From: JALOAF01 sp035446765
GTDB lineage: Bacteria; Patescibacteriota; Gracilibacteria; Absconditabacterales; Absconditicoccaceae
Assembly (NCBI GenBank): GCA_035446765.1
Contig: DAOTFU010000039.1
Coordinates: 1-6,787 of the forward strand
DNA: 6,787 nucleotides
Direction of reading: 5' to 3'
Position numbers and translations under genes: made by a program
Part shown: positions 1-5,964 of the stretch, one piece after another
Numbering within the stretch: the stretch's first letter is position 1
Layout: every line of letters begins with the position of its first letter
Notes under the pieces: generated by a model
Told to the model about the DNA's origin: nothing
Seen by the model: the letters and a program-made list of their open reading frames with translations, nothing else
The model's database searches: none

Positions 1-85
1 ATAACAGGACTTGTCTGTAACATCCCGACAAAATTAAATTTCAACGGATAGTCGGAACGTCAGACCAAGTCCAGACGTTGAGACG
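1..85 (+). repeat. attC-like long hairpin site 1 (3' module of a gene upstream of the window)
   Basis: The left edge shows a long imperfect hairpin. Bases 7-17 (GGACTTGTCTG) pair with 61-72 (CAGACCAAGTCC) with one bulged base, and an inner stem pairs CCGAC (25-29) with GTCGG (51-55). AAC at 3-5 can pair with GTT at 77-79, and the element runs directly into GTTGAGACG (77-85). Sites at 3271-3328, 4395-4459 and 6654-6707 share the plan YAACA, stem, inner stem, then a GTTG-type core. Site 2 shares the exact core CGTTGAGACG. The plan resembles integron attC sites (RYYYAAC ... GTTRRRY), but this is pattern-level similarity only. The left part of the module lies outside the window. Confidence 0.55.
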
Positions 86-274
86 AAATAGCTCCGCGTC
101 GGACCGCTTTCGCTCTCCGCTAATCGCTCCGTCCTCTTCTTCGCTTTTCCGTCTCAATGGGGCGGGATGTGTTGTTGGCTCAGCGCTACGCGACTTCACT
201 CAACAACAGCATATCCACCATTGCACCATTCACTACGTTCACGGCTCAACGGCGGATCATCCCGCCCCATTGTA
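76..274. repeat. GC-rich 199-bp palindromic repeat unit, copy 1
   Basis: This unit is nearly identical to 3319-3515 and much richer in GC than its surroundings. It holds two hairpins: TTGAGACG (78-85) with CGTCTCAA (150-157), and CAATGGGGCGGGATG (155-169) with its perfect complement at 258-272. A smaller GTTGTTG/CAACAAC hairpin is nested in the second. The copies differ by several one- or two-base indels that shift any reading frame, while the closing stems stay intact, so it is not coding. Similarity to copy 2 starts exactly at the CGTTGAGACG core of the preceding hairpin site and ends at CCATTGTA. It looks like a small mobile or cassette-like unit. Confidence 0.8.
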
Positions 275-319
275 GGTCATAGTCCGATCTATAAGAAAAT
301 AAAAGAACGGAAGGACTCT
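150..319 (-). repeat. Minus-strand 3' module following the 471-1370 genes
   Basis: Read on the minus strand, downstream of the minus-strand gene pair, the order is AGAGTCCTTCC (319-309), 22 nt, CGGACTATGACCTACAA (286-270), a large GC-rich hairpin closed by the 15-bp stem at 272-258/169-155, then TTGAGACG (157-150). The plus-strand module after abiEii has the same order: AGAGCCCTTCC (3224-3234), 24 nt, CGGACTACGAACCTACAA (3259-3276), a hairpin, then GTTGAGACG. This shows that the module follows genes in the direction of transcription. It also means the GC-rich unit is composed of two facing sites. Confidence 0.55.
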
Positions 320-327
320 TTTATTTT
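296..327. terminator. AU-rich hairpin, possible weak terminator
   Basis: An 11-bp perfect stem pairs AAAATAAAAGA (296-306) with TCTTTTATTTT (317-327) around a 10-nt loop. On the plus strand a run of T follows at about 335-343. The stem is entirely weak A-T pairs apart from one G-C pair, so termination efficiency is doubtful. It overlaps the conserved AGAGTCCTTCC block of the minus-strand module. Confidence 0.3.
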
Positions 328-350
328 AGTTTAATTTTTTTTTAGAAAAA

Positions 351-377
351 AGGACGAATTGCTTTGCAATTCGTCCT
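351..377. terminator. Bidirectional Rho-independent terminator
   Basis: A perfect 12-bp stem (AGGACGAATTGC with its complement) closes a 3-nt TTT/AAA loop. On the minus strand it is followed at once by six T, making it a classic intrinsic terminator for the gene pair ending at 471. On the plus strand a T run comes about six bases after the stem, so transcripts arriving from the left could also end here. Confidence 0.8.
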
Positions 378-439
378 ACGATATTTTTTTACTGTGTTGA
401 ATTTCAAAATAGTCAAATAGACAAATAGTTGGATGTTTC

Positions 440-452
440 GGCTCTTCGAGCC
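440..452. other. Small perfect hairpin downstream of the FISUMP-like gene
   Basis: GGCTC (440-444) pairs with GAGCC (448-452) around a TTC loop, 19 bases past the stop codon of the minus-strand gene. No T run follows, so it is not a terminator by itself. It may protect the 3' end of the transcript that stops at 351-377. The rest of 378-470 shows nothing else recognisable. Confidence 0.4.
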
Positions 453-470
453 TGCCCGCCTCTGGAGGGT

Positions 471-998
471 CTAGTTCTTGAGAAGACGCAACGAAAAGCC
501 AAACTCAGGATTATAGTAGCTACGATCCATCCCATCTCTATGGAGTACTACATCATTACCACCTGACAACCAAAAATCCGTTCGTTTACCAATATTGCTG
601 AACTTCTTGTAACTTGGATTCCAATACCCAGGAAACAAATTCTTTCAATCTTTTTGAAAATTATTTTTTAAGAAGCCATCTTTTTCTTCTTTAGTCTCTC
701 ATCTCATGGATTGCGTATTTTCCCATGTAGATAACCTGTCTTGTAATCCAAGATTAAGCACTGCTTTCCAGTTGAATAACTGTTCTCCTACCAAATGTTT
801 TGGCATTTTACCATCATCTTGATATTCTCGTACAAAAGCGCCTGGTGCAAGTTCTTTTTTAAGAATCTTGATTTTGGTTTCTGTACCATTGATATATGCA
901 GGTCTTTCTTCCTCTTTCCATCATTCTGCAAGTTTTTCTTTTTTAGACTTTCATTCATCAATTTTGTGATTTTTTGTTTCAAGTTGCGGAGTTTTCAT
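471..998 (-). CDS. Protein with FISUMP-like C-terminal segment (code 25)
   Basis: The 175-residue reading frame requires TGA=Gly at residues 16, 26, 100 and 118. The first 35 residues are charged and Lys/Glu-rich. The C-terminal 55 residues (about 121-175: LFPGYWNP, FSNIGKRTDFWLS, then YYNPEFGFSLRLLKN) resemble the end of the FISUMP (Fibrobacter succinogenes major paralogous) domain, with its 'GYWN', 'WxS' and 'GFSVRCLK'-type ending. FISUMP proteins are usually secreted or surface proteins of unknown function, but no signal peptide is visible here, so its location is unclear. The start ATG lies 3 nt after the stop of the preceding gene and in the same frame, so the two are surely co-transcribed. 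No clear Shine-Dalgarno sequence is seen. The FISUMP assignment is by eye and moderate; the reading frame itself is well supported. Confidence 0.75.
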
Positions 999-1001
999 AG
1001 C

Positions 1002-1370
1002 TTATTTGGATTCTTTCTTGTTAGAAACTTTCTTTTTGAGTTCATCACCTCCATGAAGCATATTATATGCTTCTTCAAAAGAAACATCCATTTTTTCAGC
1101 AACTTTTTTGATAAGTGATATATCTTCTTTACGAGTTTTTATCGTTTCTTGAAATCATTCTGTTTGTTTTCGTCCATCTCTTGTTTGCTTGATAGCGTCT
1201 TGTGCTTTTTTATTTTTTTGAGAAACATATTCAGCAACTTCATCATCAGACATAACTTCTGCTAATTTTTTTTGCTGTTCTTCGGTAATAAGATTTTTTT
1301 TCTTAATATCCTTGAGCATCGCTCAATTCTCTCTAATAATGTCTTGTATTTTTTTGATTTTATTGGTCAT
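1002..1370 (-). CDS. Small charged coiled-coil protein, function unknown (code 25)
   Basis: This 122-residue reading frame has TGA=Gly at residues 16 and 72. It starts with ATG at 1370 and ends with TAA. The protein is very rich in Lys, Glu and Gln and lacks a signal peptide or membrane segment. Long stretches with heptad-like spacing suggest an alpha-helical, probably coiled-coil cytoplasmic protein. I do not recognise a family. It is the first gene of a two-gene minus-strand unit; the next gene begins TAA-GCT-ATG in the same frame. A TATAAT-like -10 box lies upstream at 1406-1411. The unit is divergent from abiE. Unusually, this shares nothing obvious with toxin-antitoxin proteins despite being next to one. 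Confidence 0.7.
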
Positions 1371-1405
1371 AAGAATAAAAGTAATGAAGTAAAGTTATAC
1401 AATCA

Positions 1406-1411
1406 ATTATA
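1406..1411 (-). promoter_or_regulatory. Candidate -10 box for the minus-strand gene pair
   Basis: The minus strand reads TATAAT at 1411-1406, 35 bases before the ATG at 1370. No good -35 hexamer sits 16-18 bases upstream (TCTGCA at 17), so this is a partial promoter match. Confidence 0.4.
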
Positions 1412-1413
1412 GT

Positions 1414-1447
1414 CAGATTTTTTTATTTTGCAGATTTTTTTATTTTG
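1414..1447. repeat. 17-bp tandem duplication
   Basis: CAGATTTTTTTATTTTG occurs twice back to back (1414-1430 and 1431-1447). It is followed by a partial third unit, CAAATTTTT. It lies just upstream of the minus-strand -10 box, where a -35 element would be. It may be a slippage product. Confidence 0.8.
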
Positions 1448-1472
1448 CAAATTTTTGAAGAGGAAATTTATC

Positions 1473-1514
1473 CATTCTTCAATCAAAAATAAAATACATT
1501 TTTGAAGGAGAATG
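1473..1514. promoter_or_regulatory. Inverted repeat upstream of abiE, possible operator
   Basis: CATTCTTCAATCAAAAAT (1473-1490) faces ATTTTTGAAGGAGAATG (1498-1514). The outer CATTCT/AGAATG and inner TCAAAAAT/ATTTTTGA arms match perfectly, with a small mismatch between them. Characterised AbiEi antitoxins repress their own promoter by binding inverted repeats, so this is a candidate site. That role is inference. Confidence 0.35.
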
Positions 1515-1545
1515 TACAAATTTTTGAGAGAGAAAATTTTACTGG

Positions 1546-1574
1546 TAAAATCTATCAATTTTGGTTAGATTTTA
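1546..1574. promoter_or_regulatory. Inverted repeat close to the abiE promoter, possible AbiEi operator
   Basis: TAAAATCTA (1546-1554) is a perfect complement of TAGATTTTA (1566-1574), separated by 11 bases. A further C-G pair lies inside one mismatch. It sits about 37 bases upstream of the proposed -35 box and 110 bases before the abiEi start. It is the cleaner of two inverted repeats here, matching what is known of AbiEi autoregulation at paired inverted repeats. Confidence 0.4.
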
Positions 1575-1610
1575 ACACTTGAGAATTTTTGAAGTCTCGA
1601 TAAATTACAC

Positions 1611-1638
1611 TTGATTTTATTTTACAAATTCTTATATT
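1611..1638 (+). promoter_or_regulatory. Candidate promoter of the abiE operon
   Basis: TTGATT (1611-1616) and TATATT (1633-1638) are separated by 16 bases and lie 47 bases before the abiEi ATG. Both match the sigma-70 consensus in four or five of six positions. AT-richness makes chance matches likely. Confidence 0.4.
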
Positions 1639-1684
1639 TTTATCGGAAAAGGCAAACTAAATATTTATAGATAATAATCAATAA

Positions 1685-2278
1685 ATGGCTAATTTAAAAG
1701 AAAAGATAAGTAGTTCAAACAAAGAAATACTAAAAAAAGATTTTTTGGAAAAATTAATAAAGAGATTTTGATATACCTACGAAATGGACGATTTATCCAA
1801 TCTTGGATATATTTCTGTGATAAAAAATGGTAAACGATATTATAATAATCAGATCAAAACAATCAAAAATCCATACATTATCTGAGCTGCGTATATGGAC
1901 TTCAAAGACTATATGTTTTGATGACCGAATTTCTTCAATAGATACGGCTTTACGACTCAAGTTTCAAACATTTTCACCGTATATAATCTTCATTATTCCA
2001 AAGAGATAGAAATTCTTTGAATAAAGTATGATTTTAAAAAAGTAAAAAAAGAGTTTCTCTATGGAAAAGATACAAAAATGATCAATTATCACAATCTGTA
2101 TTTCATGAACAAAGAAAGATGTTTCCTTGAATTCGTAAGGACATATACTACATATGATGACATATTTTTCGTAGATAGTTATAAACTTTTAAATAAAGAA
2201 AAATTAGCTAAGATGATGAAGAAATATCCTATCAAATCCGTTTTAGATAAAGTAAAAAATATAGAGAAATGTATATAA
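1685..2278 (+). CDS. abiEi: AbiEi-like antitoxin of a type IV toxin-antitoxin system (code 25)
   Basis: The 197-residue frame runs from ATG to TAA with TGA=Gly at residues 29, 67, 79, 80 and 112; 79-80 is a tandem TGA-TGA. The middle (about 35-125) follows the AbiEi pattern: a segment NLGYISVIKNGKRYY like the 'G.l.rl.rG.Y' strand after an N-terminal helical DNA-binding region, then a GAAYMDFKDYMFGGPNFFNRYG block, and TQVSNIFTV followed by KEIEILGIKYDFKKVKKE. In known systems AbiEi represses its own operon and antagonises AbiEii without forming a stable complex (type IV). Here it immediately precedes and overlaps a gene with the AbiEii catalytic motifs, which strengthens the call. No strong Shine-Dalgarno is seen; AAAAGG is about 30 bases upstream, too far. 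The N-terminal wing may be diverged, so identification rests on the central domain plus context. Confidence 0.82.
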
Positions 2279-3126
2279 ACAATATTAAAAAGTTCATTTG
2301 AGTAGATTTTAATTATTCCAAAAAGGATTTTCTGGAGATATTGGAATCATCCAATAGTTATGGCTTCGACGCATATAAACTCGAAAAAGACTTTCTTCTG
2401 ACCGTTATTTTGATTTTCATCTGAAGACACTATAAAGAATTGATTTTCAAAGGATGAACTTGTCTCAACAAGATTTATCTTGATTATTTCAGATTGAGCG
2501 AAGATTTGGATTTTGTAGTAATCAACAAGTGAAATAGAACCGAAAGAAAAGCAATGTTAGAAGATTACAAACAAAGATTAACAAAAGACTTGGCTATACT
2601 CTGATTAGAAATAACCGATCAAAGAACAAAATATAACGAGGACAGACAATGAATCTTCAATTTTTCATATACCTCGCTCATAGACAACTCTCCACAGAAT
2701 ATCCAAATAGATATTACGATGAAAGAACAATTAGAGATTGAACCGGCAAGTAAACATATAAAATCGATTTTCATCAGCAAGACTATGGAAGAAAGTATTT
2801 TTGTAGAACATACTATTACCTGTATGGAATTTGATGAAATAGTAGCAGAAAAGACAAGAGCAAGCCTCACGAGAACACAACCAGCAATTAGGGATTTTTT
2901 CGATGTCTGGTATATCAAGAATTTCGCGAAATTCGATTTTGATAAAGTTATGGATTTAATAGAAATAAAACTGGAAGAATCGAATCATGAATACACTATC
3001 GATGAAAGCTTCGATTTGCTCGAAAGACAAATTGAGACAGATTTGAAACCGGTATTGAAAAAGAATTTTGAATTTGATTTGAAAGAGATATTTGAATTCA
3101 TCAAACAATTGAAAACAAAAAAATAA
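2269..3126 (+). CDS. abiEii: AbiEii-like nucleotidyltransferase toxin (code 25)
   Basis: This 285-residue protein is the toxin partner. It has the minimal-nucleotidyltransferase signature: KGGT at 61-64, then RLSEDLDF at 75-82 with metal-binding Asp79 and Asp81. A possible third acidic residue is Asp148 in QIDIT, and the later family block is EIVAEKTRASLTRTQ (190-204) plus RDFFDVW (208-214). AbiEii/MenT-type enzymes transfer nucleotides to RNA targets and arrest growth; the exact substrate cannot be read from sequence. TGA=Gly occurs at 11, 52, 63, 88, 112 and 128; Gly63 is the second Gly of KGGT, so the toxin can only be active where UGA is glycine. Its ATG overlaps the last 10 nt of abiEi, implying translational coupling. 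All visible motifs are intact, so it is probably functional. Confidence 0.9.
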
Positions 3127-3194
3127 TGAACTGAATATGAGCTACAAATGAGCCGTATTTGAGTTTCATTAATTCATAAGCAGAATATAAAACT

Positions 3195-3328
3195 TAATTT
3201 AGATTTTTTTAATTTAATTTAGAAGAGCCCTTCCTTTTAGTTATTATAGTTTTAATTACGGACTACGAACCTACAACAGCAGGTACACGACATACAAAGT
3301 ACGTCGCACACCTGCGGGCGTTGAGACG
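3195..3328 (+). repeat. 3' module with attC-like site 2, after abiEii
   Basis: The order is an AT-rich leader (TTTAGATTTTTTTAATTTAA, 3198-3217), AGAGCCCTTCC (3224-3234), CGGACTACGAACCTACAA (3259-3276), then a hairpin. In the hairpin GCAGGT (3279-3284) pairs with ACCTGC (3310-3315), with inner CGAC (3288-3291) pairing with GTCG (3303-3306). It ends in the core GCGTTGAGACG (3318-3328). The outer stem occupies the same place as GCCACT/AGTGGC in the module at 6553-6712 and differs by compensatory pairs. The site is followed directly by the second GC-rich unit. Confidence 0.65.
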
Positions 3329-3515
3329 AAATAGCTCTGCGTCGGACCGCTTCGCTCTCCGCTATCGCTCCGTCCTTTTCTTCGCTCTTCCGTCTCAATG
3401 GGGCGGGATGGTTGTTGGCTCAGCGCTATCGCGACTTCGCTCAACAACAGCATATCCACCATTGCACCATTCACTACGTTCACGGCTCAACGGCGGATCA
3501 TCCCGCCCCATTGTA
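3319..3515. repeat. GC-rich 197-bp palindromic repeat unit, copy 2
   Basis: This is the second copy of the unit at 76-274, with the same stems: TTGAGACG (3321-3328) with CGTCTCAA (3391-3398), and CAATGGGGCGGGATG (3396-3410) with its complement at 3499-3513. The flanks on both sides are unrelated to those of copy 1 except for the CGTTGAGACG core at the left edge. This shows that the unit has moved or been duplicated as a block. Any short reading frame inside it is disrupted by indels between copies. Confidence 0.8.
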
Positions 3516-3611
3516 AGAAATAGCGGAGGATTGACCCCCAAGGACTCAATTACCGTGAACTCTAAATATTAAATACTATAAACAGAGAAGGCTTTATAGG
3601 TCTTTTCTTTA

Positions 3612-3639
3612 TTGTTATTGATTTTAAATTATATATTAT
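3612..3639 (+). promoter_or_regulatory. Candidate promoter for the gene at 3674
   Basis: TTGTTA (3612-3617) and TATTAT (3634-3639) are 16 bases apart and lie 35 bases before the ATG. The stretch 3516-3673 is otherwise gene-free and AT-rich; I see no Shine-Dalgarno sequence. Confidence 0.3.
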
Positions 3640-3673
3640 TTCAATTATCTTTTAAATTTCCTTATTACACAAT

Positions 3674-4231
3674 ATGAAAAAATTTTATATGTTTATGCTT
3701 TCTATATTCGCTCTTATTTGATTTTCTAGTTTTATCGTCTTTATATCTGAACCACACTATTTAAGTCAGATCAAAAATCACACAAATATTCTTTCGTTGT
3801 TTAATTCTCCAGATTACCCAAATTATGATGATCCAGAAATTACTAAACACTGAAAGTTTACATGACAAAAAGAGATCCAAAAAGTAAATTCATTTATTTT
3901 TGAGTTAAAAGACTTGTCTCAAAATCCTCTAAAAATATCTGTCTTGAGTGGAGCTGTATCTTACAAATTATTCTATCAAAACATGGAATTTGACTCTATT
4001 TTTTCTCCTCCTCAGTACATATTTCTAGATTCCTTATCTTCTATGTGACCTTGAGAGGAGTTCTCTTGTATAAAAGTGGCAGAACATTATTTTGATTTAC
4101 AACAAGGTGAGATTTGTAAATATATAGGAGTCAATGTAGGCTTGTTGTGATATCCAGAAGCCTATTCAAACTTGTATTTAGAAATAACAGCATTTAGTTC
4201 AGCTTGAGCTTTGATAGACATTAGAAGATAG
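3674..4231 (+). CDS. Membrane-anchored or secreted protein of unknown function (code 25)
   Basis: The 185-residue frame runs from ATG to TAG with TGA=Gly at residues 16, 60, 64, 125, 127, 159 and 178. The N-terminus has MKK followed by a hydrophobic stretch to about residue 24 (FYMFMLSIFALIGFSSFIVF), which fits a signal peptide or N-terminal membrane anchor. No lipobox cysteine is present. The remainder is polar with beta-type segments (for example KISVLSGAVSYKLFYQ at 87-102 and YIGVNVGLLGY at 150-160). It has two cysteines, Cys131 and Cys147, about 16 residues apart, which could form a disulfide outside the cell. I recognise no family. It stands alone between the second GC-rich unit and the next 3' module, so it looks like a one-gene cassette. 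Confidence 0.75.
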
Positions 4232-4296
4232 TCGGCATTTTATTTGTGCAGTCATTTAAAAATATACCTATCTATATTATTCCAATATCAAAAACA

Positions 4297-4460
4297 ATTT
4301 TTTAATTTAATTTAAAAGCTCCTTCATCTTTAAATAACAATAAAAAAATCCAAACTGGGAAGACATACCCTCACACGAATACTCGTATTCAGTCATCTAA
4401 CAGCCACTATCCGACATCTTCGTTACACTCAGACATCGGACCATCGGCAAACGTTGTGCA
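4297..4460 (+). repeat. 3' module with attC-like site 3
   Basis: This 164-bp element is clearly related to 6555-6712. Shared blocks are ATTTTTTAAYTTAATTTA, CYTCATCTTTAAA, AAATCCAAA, and TTCAGTCATCTAACAGCCAC. Hairpin 1 pairs GAATA (4377-4381) with TATTC (4386-4390). Hairpin 2 pairs TCCGA (4410-4414) with TCGGA (4436-4440) inside GCC (4403-4405)/GGC (4446-4448). Outermost, AAC (4399-4401) can pair with GTT (4453-4455). ATCTAAC at 4395-4401 fits the integron R'' consensus RYYYAAC, and GTTGTGC at 4453-4459 fits GTTRRRY at six of seven. It follows the gene ending at 4231 and belongs to its unit. Confidence 0.7.
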
Positions 4461-4499
4461 ACATATCCTTTTGTCCCTTTTAAAATAAATAATTTTTTT

Positions 4500-4514
4500 C
4501 GCTCTAATCGAGCG
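4500..4514. terminator. Small hairpin, possible weak terminator
   Basis: CGCTC (4500-4504) pairs with GAGCG (4510-4514). T runs flank it on the left, and another begins 13 bases after the stem. The short stem and delayed T run make it a weak candidate. Nothing else is recognisable in 4515-4655 except a 16-bp direct repeat shared with 3138-3153. Confidence 0.3.
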
Positions 4515-4559
4515 ATTTGGGGGAGGTTTTTTTCTCTTTCAAATAACAACACAAATTCT

Positions 4560-4575
4560 TGAGCTACAAATGAGC
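4560..4575. repeat. 16-bp direct repeat shared with 3138-3153
   Basis: TGAGCTACAAATGAGC occurs here and downstream of abiEii at 3138-3153. Both copies lie in non-coding spacers, outside the 3' modules. A third ATGAGC follows at 4581-4586. The short neighbouring frames have no start codon or an early stop, so this is not coding as far as I can see. Confidence 0.6.
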
Positions 4576-4671
4576 AATAAATGAGCTGAAAGTTAGAAAA
4601 ACAAATTATGTATTAATAAAAAAATAATATTAATTTTTTATTTAAATAAATAAAAGTTGTCAAAAAATAAT

Positions 4672-4699
4672 TTGATAAACAATGTAGAATTCGTATAAT
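4672..4699 (+). promoter_or_regulatory. Promoter of the RhuM-family gene
   Basis: TTGATA (4672-4677) and a perfect TATAAT (4694-4699) are 16 bases apart. Transcription would start about 27 bases before the ATG. This is the best sigma-70-like promoter in the window. The leader has no Shine-Dalgarno sequence. Confidence 0.6.
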
Positions 4700-4732
4700 A
4701 ATATTAGTTTAATATCTTAATATAGTTATACA

Positions 4733-5704
4733 ATGTCCTCAAATCTAATAATCTACGAAACACAAGACTGACAAACAAAACTTCAAGTAAAACTTGAAGA
4801 CGAAACTGTATGGCTAAACCAAGAACAAATGGGAATACTATTTGGTAAATCAAAAAAAACCATCAATGAACATATAAAAAATATATATGCAGAATGAGAG
4901 CAGAAAGAAAGCCAAACTTTACACAAATCCGGAAATACCGGATTTCAACAAAAACAGACTAATTATTACAATCTTGATATGATTATTTCAGTTTGATATC
5001 GTGTAAAATCTCAACAAGGTACTCAATTTAGAATTTGGGCAACAGAAAGACTAAAAGAGTATATCGTGAAAGGATTTACTATGGATGATGATAGACTAAA
5101 ACAAGAATGAGCAAAATCTAGATATTTTGAAGAATTACTACAAAGAGTTCGTGATATTAGAAGTAGTGAAAGAAATTTCTATCAAAAAATCACTGATATC
5201 TATACAACAGCAATAGATTATAAAAGTAATGACGAATTAACTAAGCAATTTTTTGCTACAATACAAAACAAAATACACTATGCTATACATTGAAATACAG
5301 CAGCAGAGGTAATTAAAGAAAGAGTTGATTCAGAAAAAGAGTTTATGTGATTGACTAATTTCAAATGAAATTATATAACCACTCGTGATATATGAGTTGC
5401 TAAAAATTATCTAACAGAAAATGAACTAAAACAACTAAATTTAATCGTATCAATGTATTTAGACTTTGCAGAACTACAAGCGATGAACATGGAAGCTATG
5501 ACAATGCAAGACTGGATAAATAAATTAGATGATTTTCTAAAAACAAGTGGAAAGGAATTATTAGATAACGTAGGAAGCATAAGTCATAAAGAAGCTAAAG
5601 AAAAAGCAAAAATAGAATATGAGAAATACAGAAAAGAAGAAGATAAAAATTATATATCTGACTTTGATAAAGAAGTTAAAAAACTTACAAAAAAGAAAGA
5701 ATAA
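4733..5704 (+). CDS. RhuM-family (Virulence_RhuM) protein (code 25)
   Basis: This is a complete 323-residue protein with TGA=Gly at residues 13, 55, 88, 126, 187, 206, 212 and 221. It shows the hallmarks of the RhuM family along its length: the N-terminal ETVWLNQEQMGILFGKSKKT block (24-43), a helix-turn-helix-like region; YYNLDMIISVGYRVKS (78-93); GTQFRIWATERLKEY (96-110); then FMGLTNFKGN (204-213) and VAKNYLTENELKQLNLIVS (222-240), MYLDFAELQA (241-250), and a charged C-terminus. The invariant glycines of FMGLTNFKGN are TGA. RhuM was named from a Salmonella pathogenicity island; its biochemical role is not settled and it often occurs in mobile regions, with a suspected DNA-binding N-terminus. 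Its own promoter lies at 4672-4699. It is followed by a broken relative and a lipoprotein gene. Confidence 0.92.
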
Positions 5705-5719
5705 TTTATCTTTTTCTCA

Positions 5720-5941
5720 ATGGAAATAAATAAAGAACTCTCCCTAAAAGATCAACTAACAGATTTCCTACTTTACACCACTCCAAATGGAAACATCAAA
5801 GAAAAATCAGTTATTTCCATTTTGGAAACAACTGCAGAGGACAGTAAGAACTACCAAATCAAGTTTTACAACAAAACTCAGAGCATAGAATAAGATTTTG
5901 ATCGTCTCGTAAAAGAACAAAAGAAACTTGAAAAGAAATAA
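5720..5941 (+). pseudogene. Degraded second RhuM-family gene (head, middle and tail fragments)
   Basis: From ATG at 5720 the frame encodes 57 residues to TAA at 5891, then continues in frame to TAA at 5939. The pieces match three separate parts of RhuM proteins. DFLLYTTPNGNIK (15-27) is like the N-terminal start. KSVISILETTAEDSKNYQIK (29-48) followed by FYN is like the region before the family's 'YNLDxIISVGYR' motif, and residues 59-73 (DFDRLVKEQKKLEKK) resemble the charged C-terminus. The stretches between are missing, including the FMGLT block, so it is a remnant with two internal deletions and a stop. It does not closely match the intact RhuM at 4733-5704: its ETTAEDSKNYQ segment is absent there. 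It therefore derives from a different family member, not a recent duplication. A 57-residue product could still be made, but function is doubtful. Confidence 0.7.
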
Positions 5942-5964
5942 AATTTTATTTTTAATAATAAACA

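Larger units (their letters stand above)
1371..1684. other. Divergent control region between the minus-strand pair and abiE
   Basis: This 314-base gene-free, very AT-rich stretch holds outward-facing candidate promoters, a 17-bp tandem duplication and two inverted repeats, each listed separately. A motif close to ATTTTTGARG recurs at 1451, 1498, 1520 and 1585 in the same orientation. Such repeats could be binding sites for a regulator such as AbiEi, but in sequence this AT-rich some recurrence by chance is expected. Confidence 0.5.

Noticed and set aside
78..275. Short TTG-start reading frame within the first GC-rich unit, with a similar one at 3321-3572
   Set aside because: The two copies of the repeat differ by indels that shift the frame while palindromic stems are preserved, so the similarity is at DNA level and not protein level.
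1..345. Classical insertion sequence
   Set aside because: No transposase frame is present under either code, and no target duplication is visible around the GC-rich units.
795..1118. 107-residue plus-strand frame rich in Phe
   Set aside because: It is antisense to the two minus-strand genes and its composition is the mirror of their Lys/Glu-rich codons.
1511..1570. 18-residue plus-strand frame starting at ATG 1512 after a GAAGGAG sequence
   Set aside because: The purine-rich sequence abuts the ATG with no spacing, the frame is tiny, and it overlaps two inverted repeats; there is nothing to support translation.
1827..2278. Two separate short genes at 1827-2009 and 2078-2278 instead of one abiEi
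   Set aside because: With TGA as Gly a single continuous 197-residue frame from 1685 covers the region and matches the AbiEi pattern; the 1827 frame is out of frame with it.
2619..2918. 99-residue minus-strand frame
   Set aside because: It lies antisense to abiEii, whose motifs are intact on the plus strand.
3137..3172. Tiny frame from ATG 3137 across the 16-bp repeat, with a similar peptide reading at 4554 onwards
   Set aside because: The first is 11 residues long, and the second has a stop just upstream and no start codon.
76..3515. CRISPR array
   Set aside because: The repeats are only two long palindromic units about 3 kb apart; there are no regularly spaced short repeats.
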